Assembly (NCBI GenBank): GCA_005656395.1
Contig: SRSI01000048.1
Coordinates: forward strand, 1,736,001-1,800,000
Length of the DNA: 64,000 bases
Direction of reading: 5' to 3'
DNA from: Strongyloides papillosus
Lineage: Eukaryota; Nematoda; Chromadorea; Rhabditida; Strongyloididae
Below the pieces are notes generated by a model, which did no database searches, had not been told where the DNA came from, and saw nothing but the letters and a program-made list of their open reading frames with translations. Made by a program: the position numbers and the translations under genes. This document shows, piece after piece, positions 28,876 to 39,602 of this stretch (positions are counted from its first letter, which is position 1; every line of letters starts with the position of its first letter).

Positions 28876-30440
28876 ACTATAAAATAATGGATCATAACAA
28901 TTTTTTTCTGACATTTTTTAAATATTATTTTTCATTTTAATATTTTATATATATGGTCATATCTTAAGGATAATACTTTTTTTTGAATTTCATTTTTATG
29001 AATGTTTCTTATAGAGATAATATAATAATTGTGTTTGTTTGGTTTTTACACAAAGATTATTACTAGATATGTATCAAGAGGGTGGTACTTTATTGTTTAT
29101 AATTCATTCTTGATATGACAATTATAAAATGTGTGATTTTTTTAAAATGTAATGAGTACCTTTGTGTTATTTTTTGTCTGTGATTACATAACAAATATTT
29201 TTATTTGTATTTAATTGTATTTTATATATATTGTATATTGATATTCTAACGTATATTTACAATTAGTGGTATTGTATGATTGAAGATGATAATCTTGTGA
29301 TAAGAGGATGTATATCTATATATATAGATATAATCATGTTGAATATATGTATTGGTATATCTATTTTTTTATTATTATTTATTTGGCAAAAAAATTGTCT
29401 AATTATCACACATAATATTATGACGGAAAATTTTATATATGTGCATATTTTCTTAGGATCTCTGCATTGCACTTTTTTTAATATTTTTTCTACATATTCC
29501 TCTTTTTATTTAAACTATTTTAAAAACATCCTAAAGTCATTACCATTTTTTTATCGTGAACATAAAAGATACACACCATGTGCAACGTATATGTATTTTT
29601 GAATGATAAATTTATTTTCCTATATAAAAAGTATATATATACTTTTTTTTATCTATTAATCACTTAAAAATAAATAGTTTCATCATATTTCTTTTTTATA
29701 TTATCTAACAGAAATATTATTTATTTTTTTTAATTTTAACTATATATCGTTATAATATTATTAATACAATAAAAAATAACATAAAAAATATTTAAAAATA
29801 GAAAACAATTGCTATATTTATTATTAATAAAAATTATAAACACTTTTTTTGCTGGTATAACAGCTAACATAAGTTAAATATGTGAGTTGATTTTTTTTTA
29901 TTATCTTGTCACATGATAAAAAAAAATATTAAAGAACCATTTATAATTAGCCAATCCTTAAGAGAGTATGAAAGCAACGTTTCGGATATTTTTTTTAGAT
30001 TTCTTCAAAATTTTTTTTAATATAATATATATAACAATAATCTCCTTATATGTCCTTGTATATGTATGTATTATATGTATATAAAAACACATATATTGTG
30101 GCATGATGATGAAATAGAAAACATTTTCTCTAATTACAAAACTATACAACTATACTTTTTTTTCTTTATTTCAGAATCAACCATATTTGTATTTTCTTTC
30201 TTTCATTTTTTATCGATAATTTTTTCTTTTTTTTACTCATCATATTTATTTTCCTTCACATTTCATTATATTCTTTCTTTGCCCTTTCAATTTTTTTACA
30301 GTATATTATTATGGGAGAACGATTGTTGATGGAATTTATATATATATTTTTTGATGTGTCTTGAAGGCTTTTTAGACAATTAATTTAGATACATATATGG
30401 TAAATGTTATAATATACATATATATCGAGATGATATATAT
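28876..30440. other. Convergent 3' regions, AT-rich
   Basis: Lies between the ends of the KH-domain gene and the R7BP-like gene. It holds both 3' UTRs. T-rich runs give chance frames only. No other feature seen. Confidence 0.55.
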
Positions 30441-31629
30441 TTAAGCATAGCTAGTTTTTAATTTACTACATACACATTGCGGCCTACAAGAAGCCCCACG
30501 TCTTCGCCTTGGCGTAACTTTATCTGTAGGATTAGTTTCCGTTGTCGAGAAGTGAACCGTAATTAAATTTTCAAGAGTCTCCAACATTTGCTCCATCTCA
30601 ATGATGTGCTGTTCTGAAGTAGTAGGCACAATTTGTTGTATTATTGAGGAGGATGTTCCTGTCCCTGAAGTTGTGGCACCACCATTACCATTACCAGTAG
30701 TATTAGTTGTGATACCACCAGGAACTCCACTATTATTTTGACCCGAAATTTCTGGATTAGATGGTGTTTGTCCTGATGTTGTTGGTACTACTGTTGGTGT
30801 TCCAGAAGGCACTCCTGTCCCTGAAGTAGAAGGTCCCGCACTTGTATTTCCTGCAAAATTTGTAATTGGAAAGGTTGCCTCCATTGCGGTACACCGTTTC
30901 ATCTCAACGACACAAGCTGATACACATCCAATAAATTGAGAAGCATGTTTAGTAAACTCAACACCTAAAAATTAATGAAAAAAAATTAATATTGATATTA
31001 AATGGAAATAATTTTAAAAAAAAGTTATGGTTAGTAAATTTATTTGTTAAATAAGTCAAATAAATTATCAATTAGAAATAAATATAAAATAATTGGTTTA
31101 AAAAGGAAGCTTAATAGTAGTGAGGGAAGAAAAAAAAGTATATATATTTTCTATTTATGAAGCATTAAAAATTTTCTCATTTTCAACCTCAACATAACAT
31201 ATAAATAAATTATGTATATGAAAAAAAATTACAAGATGATTACTTTTTAGACTCATTAAATTTGAGTATAAATATTTTATGGAATTTAAAATATGAAGAA
31301 GAAAAAGTAAATATATTTGTAGATGGAATGATGACTTACTTAGTTCACCGTCATGTCGTAATTGAGGTAAGACACAATTTTTAGTAGATTCACAGGAGCG
31401 AACACAGGCACGAGCACAGGCATCAATTTCTTTTCTTAAAGCAACACCATCAGCACTAGTACCTATTCCTTGAACGGCATTTCGATAGGCAGCTAATTGT
31501 AAATTACAGTCATGGAGAAGCTAAAAAAATAAAAAATTGATTATTAAAAGATGTTAAAAAATAATCAAACATTACTTCTTGTAGTTTTCGAACTGAGGAC
31601 AATGAATGCTGTCGTAGTTTGGCAGTCAT
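30441..31629 (-). CDS. rsbp-1: R7BP-like RGS-binding protein (RSBP-1 type)
   Basis: Likely membrane anchor for R7-type RGS/Gbeta5 complexes, which speed GTP hydrolysis by Go/Gi alpha subunits. Three exons: 31629-31576, 31520-31340 and 30964-30441, joining in frame to 252 residues, close to vertebrate R7BP. The first half is a Cys-rich helical region: CNLQLAAYRNAVQGIG, ALRKEIDACARACVRSCE, QFIGCVSACVVEMKRC, which I read as the helical bundle of this family. The middle is a low-complexity Gly/Thr/Ser/Pro stretch. The C-terminus has a basic cluster PRRRR followed by CRPQCVC, fitting the family's palmitoylated, polybasic tail. The family call comes from the AAYR...ALRKE region, length and tail; primary similarity is modest, so an unrelated Cys-rich helical protein is the alternative. 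The start has no clear upstream acceptor. Confidence 0.65.
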
Positions 31630-34600
31630 GATGTGTTGTCTTTATGTATATATATAAATATATATATGAGATATATCTAATGATAATAATGATAGAAAAA
31701 AAAAGAATTTCTTTACAGATGACAAATAAAAATCTGTTTTCTTCTTTATTTTAAAGATAAATAGATGTATGTAGCAATAATTGTATTGATGTTTCTTGGT
31801 TAAGGAAAAAAAATTGCAAATAACAACAATTGTCTTTTGATAAATATTTCCTGAATATTGGATTTTTTTATTTTTTGAAGGGTATTAATTTATCTTATTT
31901 TTGTGGATAAAATTATTTAAGAAAAAGGGTCACTGATTAACTTTTTCTTAAAATTTTTACTCAATTGTCACATATAATATTAGAGACTTCTTCAAGATAG
32001 TAATAATAAAAAAAAACGGTGGCAATCCCGCTTCCTTTAATAAATATTTTATTTTGACGTAAGCTGTTATGTCAATCTCTTTTGTATCATAATAGAATAC
32101 AAATTATGAGAAACATTAAAATATTAGGCAATATTGATGACGATTCTATGGGGTCCAGGCAAAGGCCCCAAGAATCGACGTCAAGAAAGTGTTAGTGACA
32201 CACAATCTTGAGTATGGACTTATTCTTCCACCCCAGAGATCTGATTGCCAGTTGCGCTAAAATAAAAAAGTTTAAATTATATGATAATCGTTTAAAAAAA
32301 AGAATAAGAGAGAGTTTAAAGTAAATATAATATAAATATATATATTAGAAACAAAAAAATAATATGGAAACTCGCATTAAAATTATGAGTAGATAGTTGG
32401 ATCAAAAATATGCATAGAGAGGAAGAGAATAAGTTAATAATATAAAAAAATAATACCAGACGGATTAATGGAAGTAGAAATTAGAAGAAGGAAGATTGAA
32501 AGATAGCGGAGAATACAAAAAGAACAACAGGACAAAAAGCAAATACATGATGAAGTGTTGAAGGGGTCAACATGGCCTCATCCTCACATCCCTTTACATT
32601 CTCTTTTCTCCTTCTACTTTCTTCTTCATCTATCCTATCATCGCCGTTATTTTTCTATATCGTATCTAATAATATACACTAGCTATACTTATCATCCTCA
32701 TCAGTACTTCTATATATACATATATATATATATATTGGTGGTCGACAAAAACCTACAAGAAATATTTTATCAGTAGATGAAAAAGAAAGGAACAAAAATA
32801 GAAAATCTTTCTGGGAGCTTCTCATAAGGAGGACTAAAAAATTTTTATAGCGACCACTTTTTAGTTTGACGCAATTGTAGTTTGGAGACAAAAAATATAT
32901 TAGAGAAAATATGTAATATATTAAAAAAAGAGATTCAAAAAAATTTTTTTATCATTTTCTATATAGAAAATATATGTACATATAGTAATGATAAAATTTT
33001 GAAGGCAGAGAAAAAATTTTTTTGTCTTTTTAGATTTCAATTTTATAATATATGTTGTATAAAATATAGATAGAAAAGAGAGCTTTTAATATACACGATA
33101 TATTTTTGTGTATTGACAAGATATACACTTAGTATATAGCTTCAACCACATCTTCATTCTACATTTTCTCTTTACTATTCTAACATATAATATATATATA
33201 TATGTGTATTTGTATATTTCCCTCATATATGTTATAAAGAAATAACTCTATATACATCCTCAAACTCTATAATGTTCTCCTCATAAACTTTTATCTTTCC
33301 TATCATTTCTTTTACATTAAATTCTCTCCCCTATTGCGATAGGCGCTACGATTCAAAATGGCGAAGGAAATATTTAGTGGTGATAGAAAATATTAGCAAA
33401 ATAACTACCATAGACGATGGGAGACAAAAAAAATATATATATATACGAGGAGTATTTGAGAATGTTAATAATTGTATACAAATATTCTCCATCAAATATA
33501 TTTTAAAACGCTGCGTCAAAAATATATTTCATATAAATATATAAAAGAATATCGCACTCGCTTTTCATATCTTTTTTCCTAGAATAATCTTAGTATCTTT
33601 TTACTTACACTATAAATTAAAAAGAGTCTCTTAAATTATATCAGCTTTTTTACTTACTCACTTTCTCTTTTCTTTTTCTCTCTCTCTCTCTCTTTCATAT
33701 TTACTATATAATGATAATAATAATGATAAATACTATGATGGCATTATATACATTTAAAAATTTATTATAATGTTCCATTCAATATAAAGATATATCTATA
33801 TTTTAAATAAATATAAATATATATTTTAACATTCCCCTACATCAATTAAATTTTTTAGCATACAATTAACATATATATCTTTTACAACTTCTACAAAACA
33901 TTTCCTCAATTCTTTCTCTCTTCTATATATATCAATTTAAAACAACCATAATTTATTTAGAAAATGGCATTTTTTATGATAAAAATTTTTTTTATAACTT
34001 ATACATATATCAAATTATTATATTACATTTAAATGTATAAATATATATATTTATATATATATATTAAACGTGAGATTAACAAAAATAAAAAAAAATCAAA
34101 TAACTTATGGAAGAACATAAAGTAATGAGAGAAGATTTATAGTGGTAGTACTTTCTTGAGAGGTATATATAGAGGAAAAAAGGTGTATAGAAAGTAGAAT
34201 ATTATCAAAATTAACCTATAAATATTTACATTATCATTCAAATATTTAAAATAAAAAAAAGAAATATTACAAAGAGGTGGATATACATTATATATAATTT
34301 AAAATAAATAATATAAAAAAAGTAGAAGAAAAATGATTCAAGAAGCAAATAATTAACACTTTTTTTTGACCACTAAAGATTGACATTTTTATATTAATCT
34401 TTATCGCCAAAAATGAAAATTATATCATTATAGGCTTCAAATACATATTATATAAATATAAAATAACATTACAATTTTTATATACCTCTTTTATACATAT
34501 TTGTGTCCCATAATATTATTAATAATAGAAGCATGGTAGATGAAATTAAAATATTTTACATCTACATTCTTGTCAAATTATATAATCCACCAAACGATCG

Positions 34601-35592
34601 TATGTTATTTACGGGAGGGAAGTAAAAAGATATTAAATATATATTATATTTTTTTTACTATAATTTCAAAAAAAAAATTTATATATATATATAAAAGAAT
34701 TACATTTACTTCTTCTCATGGAATATATTAATGATAATGACAACATATAAATACTATAACTTTTTTTTATTGTCATCTATAAAAATATTAATAATAGGAT
34801 AAGAAAAAAAGAAAATATAATGTGATAGATACATAACATATATATTTATATATTTTCAAAGATTGCCACAATTAACAATTTTTTTTCCATTCTAACCAAC
34901 TATAATAGTAATAAAAATAATAATAATAACAATAATAAAATTTTCTGATTTCTCTTATGAAAATGCCAAAAAGAGATTTTCATTTAGTTTTGATAAATTA
35001 ATAGATATAACTTCAACGAGAATAAGGAAAAAAGATAAAAGAGGGAGAGAGAGAAGACTAAAAATTCTTAAGGAGAGAGGAAAGGGGTTGGAGATTGAGA
35101 TATACATATATATTCTCCTAATATATAAACAATTATATAGTTGTTGAAAGAAAAGAAAAGATGATAAAAATTCTTTTAAAAATGACGTCATCCACCATGT
35201 GATCCTTTAACTTTTACATGTGTAATAATTCAATTTTCTTTCAAAATTAGAAACGTTAAAACTCCAAAATATTTTTATATATAATACAGGACATATACAA
35301 TATATAATGTGTATACTTATCTTTGAAGTCAAAAATTCCCCTCTCCTCTTTTCTCCTCCTTTCCTCTCTCCGTCATTTTATTTTCCTATTTCATTACCAA
35401 AAAAAGATAGTCTATCTTCACTTACTGTATCTACAAATTTTTATTTCTTATCAACCATTAAAAATATGTATAAAAATTTAAAATACATAAATTAATAGTA
35501 AAAAACAAATTAAATGTTTAGTAACTTTATTAATAAAGTTAAGAAAAAATATAAAAAATGACAGTGAGGAAAAGATTACTTATCAATTAACT
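31630..35592. other. 4-kb intergenic region with GC-richer islands
   Basis: AT-rich with (AT)n tracts and a TC run near 33675-33695. Two islands stand out: the foldable segment at 32122-32254 (listed separately) and a GC-richer patch at about 33333-33365 containing an AAAATGGCG (YY1-like) word. A purine-rich stretch (GAGAGAG) occurs at about 35040-35090. No coding gene could be supported. Confidence 0.5.
32122..32254 (+). ncRNA. Candidate structured small RNA, possibly C/D-box-like
   Basis: A compact 130-base segment with much higher GC than its surroundings. On the plus strand GGCAA (32127-32131) can pair with TTGCC (32245-32249) as a terminal stem. Inside it, a C-box-like TTGATGA (32134-32140) and a D-box CTGA (32241-32244) sit next to the stem, as in C/D snoRNAs. 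An internal hairpin pairs CGATTCT..GGGG (32141-32153) with CCCC.AGAATCG (32166-32177). A second weaker hairpin pairs CAAG and GTGT with ACAC and CTTG (about 32182-32210). I do not recognise the RNA and cannot name a target. Either strand could be transcribed, and the box spacing is not ideal, so the snoRNA label is tentative; the folding potential is what the sequence shows. Confidence 0.35.
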
Positions 35593-36035
35593 TTAAATAG
35601 CATCAACCTCCTTTAACATCTTCTCCAATGTACCGTCGTTTTTAGCAGCAACAGTGTCATCACCACCACCCAAATATTTACCACCAATAAATACTTTTGG
35701 TACACTTCTTGATCCTGTCAAAACTCCCATATAATCTTGAATTGCATTCATATCAGGGTGATTCTCAATATCCATCCACATCATACTACCATTCTTGATT
35801 CCAAATGATTCTATTGCTTTTTTTGCCTTCACACAATATGGACAGTAGTGATTTTGAGATTACGAAAATCTTATTACCAGCTATCCCTTCATCAATCCAT
35901 TTTTTTACTTCAACCATCTTTTCCTATAACAAAAAAAGTAAAATTGTTATTCCTCTTTTACTATTTTTAATAAAATAATAAACAAACCGGTGATGGTTTG
36001 CTTCTCCAAAATGTACGAATAAATGATGTAATCAT
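35593..36035 (-). CDS. Glutaredoxin, with a one-base frame break at the active site
   Basis: Small thiol-disulfide oxidoreductase that uses glutathione. Exon 1 (36035-35988) encodes MITSFIRTFWRSKPSP; after a 64-base intron (GTTTGT...ATAG), exon 2 (35923-35593) runs EKMVEVKKWI ... NKIFVISKS, then a break, then YCPYCVKAKKAIESFGI in the next frame. Further family marks follow: SVPKVFIGGKYLGGGDDT, with the cis-Pro and the GGxDD glutathione-binding site. Exon 2 is 331 bases, one too many; the extra base lies in about 35845-35855, immediately before the dithiol CPYC. Removing one base would give roughly 125 residues, a normal length. The first 12-15 residues, basic and aromatic, could be a weak targeting sequence. 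A sequencing indel is more likely than a pseudogene because the two neighbours are also broken by one base. Confidence 0.85.
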
Positions 36036-36508
36036 TATTAATATAGAAGTTTATATTTGTATTTTATACGGAAACTGCAAAATAAAAAAAGGATAAATAA
36101 AATAAATTATATATAATTATCAATTTCATGGGTTGGTGAAACTAATAAATATAGGATATTTTTACAATTATCACCATGTATATGCAATACAAAACACGCC
36201 ATTATACATTTCCTAATATATATAATTCAAAATAATCAATAAGTAGATAGGGATGGTGTTTACTCAAAGACGATTGAAGAAAAAAAATCTGATAAGAAAT
36301 ATAAGAGGTGGTCTGACAGATCAAACAACAGTTCAGCTAAAACAACAAAAAAAAGTCCCATCCTAAGAAGAAAAAAAATTGAAAAAATGTATTTTTTTGG
36401 TACCACGTCCCTATCCTCTTTTAGCTTATCGTAAATCAATCCCTGTGAATTAAAAGTTTTCAATTATCAACGTTACATTTTTCATTTACCTAAAATATTG
36501 GATTTATC
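36036..36508. other. Divergent intergenic region
   Basis: Between the starts of glutaredoxin (minus) and V-ATPase B (plus); it should hold both promoters. On the minus strand two acceptor-like sites (CACAG at 36441-36445, TTCTTAG near 36363) bound short stretches that could be exons of a tiny gene, but no complete frame with a convincing start was found. Confidence 0.4.
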
Positions 36509-37989
36509 ATGATGTCTACTAATGAAAGTACTAGGGTTAATCAACCTATAACAAAAGATAAAGCATCAACTATTCGTAATTATTCAACTAAACCACGTTT
36601 AGTTTACAAGACAGTTTCTGGAGTCAATGGACCATTAGTTATCCTTTCTGATGTCAAATTTCCTCAATACTCGGAGATTGTTTATCTAACTCTTGCCGAT
36701 GGTACAAAACGAATGGGACAAGTTTTAGAAGTCACCAAAAAGAAAGCTATTGTCCAAGTATTTGAGGGAACCTCTGGTATTGATGCAAAAAATACTGTTT
36801 GTGAGTTTACAGGTGACATCCTCCGTATGCCAGTCTCTGAGGATATGCTTGGAAGAATTTTCAATGGTTCTGGTAAACCAATAGACAAAGGACCCCCAGT
36901 TATGGCTGAGGATTTCTTAGATATCAATGGTCAACCTATCAATCCTCATTGTAGGACGTACCCAGAGGAGATGATTCAAACAGGTATCTCTGCTATTGAT
37001 GTAATGAATAGTATAGCTAGGGGACAAAAAATTCCAATTTTCTCAGCTGCAGGTCTGCCACATAATGATATTGCTGCACAAATAGTAAGACAATCTGGTT
37101 TGGTACAATTACCAGGAAAGGATACCTCACAACAGTCCTTTGCTATTGTCTTTGCTGCAATGGGTGTTAATATGGAGACAGCTCGATTTTTCAAGCAAGA
37201 CTTTGAGGAGAATGGTTCGATGGATAATGTTTGTTTATTCCTTAATCTAGCTAATGATCCAACAATTGAAAGAATTATTACCCCAAAGATAGCTTTGACA
37301 ACAGCAGAGTTTTTAGCTTACCAGTGTGATAAGCATGTCCTGGTAGTTTTAACTGATATGTCATCATATGCTGAGGCTCTCCGTGAGGTCTCAGCAGCAA
37401 GAGAAGAAGTCCCAGGTAGACGTGGTTTCCAGGTTATATGTATACAGATTTATCAACAATCTACGAAAGAGCTGGTAGAGTTGAGGGAAGAGTTGGATCT
37501 GTGACACAAATACCTATTTTAACAATGCCTAATGATGATATAACCCATCCAATTCCTGATCTTACCGGTTACATTACGGAGGGTCAGATTTATGTTGATA
37601 GACAACTTCATAATCGTCAAATTTACCCACCAATTAATGTTTTACCATCATTGTCACGTTTAATGAAATCAGCTATAGGTGAAGGGATGACAAGAGAGGA
37701 TCATGCTGATGTATCTAATCAACTTTATGCATGTTATGCTATTGGTAAGGATGTCCAGGCAATGAAAGCTGTTGTTGGTGAGGAGGCACTTTCAGCAGAT
37801 GATTTGTTGTATTTGGAATTTTTGAACAAATTTGAGAAAACTTTTATATCGCAGGGGAATTATGAGAATAGAACAATCTTTGAAAGTTTAGATATTGGAT
37901 GGCAATTACTAAGAATCTTTCCAAGAGAGTTGCTTAAGAGAATTCCTGTTTCAACATTAGATAAGTATTACAGAAGACAAAATGTCTAA
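36509..37989 (+). CDS. vha-12: V-type H+-ATPase subunit B, with a one-base frame break
   Basis: Non-catalytic nucleotide-binding subunit of the V1 sector, which acidifies lysosomes and related organelles. A single exon with no introns. Conservation with animal subunit B is near complete: [62 protein letters not shown] as short blocks, [48 protein letters not shown]. At about 37430 the frame breaks: GRRGF is followed by out-of-frame residues, while the next frame reads [20 protein letters not shown] and continues to YYRRQNV. One base is missing in a C run (TTCCAGG where TTCCCAGG is expected, giving the conserved FPGYMYTDL). Corrected length is 493 residues, normal. Either of two adjacent ATGs could start translation. 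In such an essential gene the break is most likely an assembly error. Confidence 0.95.
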
Positions 37990-38368
37990 TCATTTTCTAG
38001 TCATATTTTTTAACCTGATCTCAACATCATATTTATGATGGAAGCTTCTTTTCAGAATAACAATAGTATTTCAGATGGTTTTTTAATGGTATGTGCAATG
38101 AAAAAAGCATAATTACATTTCAAAATGATAATAATGAATTTTTTCTTTTATATTTACAGTATAACTTTTATTAATGCATGATTTCACTTATTATATATAT
38201 ATGTATTTTCTATCACTGACGTAATAATAGATTTTTATTGAATTAAATTTGCATTTCAATGAACTTTTTTTTATATTTACTTTTGAGTAATGAAAACTCA
38301 TTAAATACCTGGAAGCATTTCTGTATTATGATCTATTACACATCAAAACACAATTTTTTAGGGTAGTT
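37990..38368. other. Short intergenic spacer
   Basis: 3' UTR of V-ATPase B followed by the upstream region of mrpl-38, which ends in a probable trans-splice acceptor. Same-strand spacing of 380 bases could allow co-transcription but does not prove it. Confidence 0.5.
38354..38361 (+). promoter_or_regulatory. Probable trans-splice acceptor of mrpl-38
   Basis: TTTTTTAG ends seven bases before the ATG, in the pattern expected for a spliced-leader acceptor or a very short 5' exon junction. Confidence 0.5.
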
Positions 38369-39602
38369 ATGGTTCGGGGAAAGTCAATATATGCTGAATT
38401 GTATATAAAGAATTCACATAGAGCAAAATGTTCACCACGAGTTAGGAGACCAATGAGACCACGTGCCATAGCTTGGGCTGGTCCAGATGCATTTTATCCA
38501 AATAGATTTTATGAGATGGATCGTTGGTATAAAGCAAGAATTCAGAGGCCTGAACTAGTACCTGAGTTGTACGTAGTAGATGCTATTAAAATAAATAAAA
38601 GTTATGAGGAACTTACAAAAGAACCGTTAGTTGATATGATTGATATTGGGTTTAAAGTTGTAAAGGAGAAAGTTAGTGCAGTTAGTAATAGGAAAGAGTT
38701 TGAGATGTTAGATGAGGTTATAGTTAATTTGGATAAGTTACAATTTAATCAATTAGAAATATTTAAGCATTGTAATATTTTCCAAGATCTTTTTCAAAGT
38801 AATGTATTCTTTAACATAACACAAAATGGTAAATTTTCTTATGAAAATGGGGATGTTGCCAGAGGAAATATTCTTAAGTGTAGTGATATGAAAAATGAAC
38901 CCAAAGTGGAGTTGGAGTCTTTTAATTCAAATGCCTTTAATACAGTTATTATGGTTAATTTAGATGGAAATGCCTTTACGAAGGTTGGGCAAGGTTGCTC
39001 ATTGGATGGTATCAAATATTCCTGATGGAAAAGGAATCAATGATGGAGAGGTTATCATACCATACCTTCAACCATTACCTTTCAAAGGGACAGGTTACCA
39101 CAGAATAGTATTTATTACCTTTAGACATAAAGAAAAGATGAATTTTGATAATGTTATTGAAGATAGCAATAAGGTATCTGGACGTGTTATGAATATGCTT
39201 AGATTTTTCAAAACAAACGAAGATTCTATAACACCAAGTAGTATCTGTTTTTCACAAGTAGCCTGGGATGAGACTGTTGATGGTGTATTAAAGGAGATGG
39301 GTGAAGGTGTACCAGAGTTTGAATATGAGTGGCGTGAACCATTAGTTAGAGAGCAACGTGAATTCCCTGAGAATCCTCAACCGTTTGATTTGTATTTAGA
39401 CAAGTACCGCCCCAAGGAGGTTGTTTATAAGGAGATTGATACAATGAAATTAGAGATGTCAACAAGTGATGGCCCACCAAAAAAACCAAAATATCCAGAT
39501 TTTGATTATGTTAATAACAAAAAGAAATTGCCACACTGGGAGCATGAGAAATTATTGAGAAAAAATAAGGGTGTTGGTGTTTACGGAAGATTATATGAAT
39601 AA
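38369..39602 (+). CDS. mrpl-38: Mitochondrial ribosomal protein L38 (mL38), with a one-base frame break
   Basis: Mitochondrial large-subunit protein built on a PEBP-like fold. Two overlapping frames form one gene: the first runs to about 38987 (... VNLDGNAFTKVG), the second continues KVAHWMVSNIPDGKG and holds the PEBP-like core (IPYLQPLPFKGTGYHRIVF), FFKTNEDSITPSSICFSQVAWDETVDGVL and a C-terminus FDLYLDKYRPKEVVYKEI. One extra base in GGGC at 38987-38990 explains the break; removing it gives 410 residues, and the LDG-to-HW spacing then equals that of human L38 (ten residues). The N-terminus is basic (RAKCSPRVRRPMRPR), fitting mitochondrial import, but no clear presequence cleavage site is seen. 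No introns. This is the third gene in 4 kb with a one-base break. Confidence 0.88.

Noticed and set aside
29276..29602. 108-codon plus-strand frame after the KH-domain gene
   Set aside because: Low-complexity, AT-driven; sits in the 3' flank.
32150..32262. 36-codon minus-strand frame preceded by a TTTTAG acceptor-like site
   Set aside because: Overlaps the foldable segment; no upstream exon could be joined and the product matches nothing I know. The RNA reading seemed better supported.
32520..32620. Minus-strand short frames resembling signal peptides (starting MYLLFVLLFF or MLTPSTLHH)
   Set aside because: Two different frames of the same T-rich stretch both look like signal peptides, so composition explains it; both end within 30 codons.
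36260..36463. 67-codon minus-strand frame with a hydrophobic stretch between glutaredoxin and V-ATPase B
   Set aside because: Contains acceptor-like sites and could be exons of a tiny gene, but I could not find a consistent start and frame; kept only as a note in the spacer entry.
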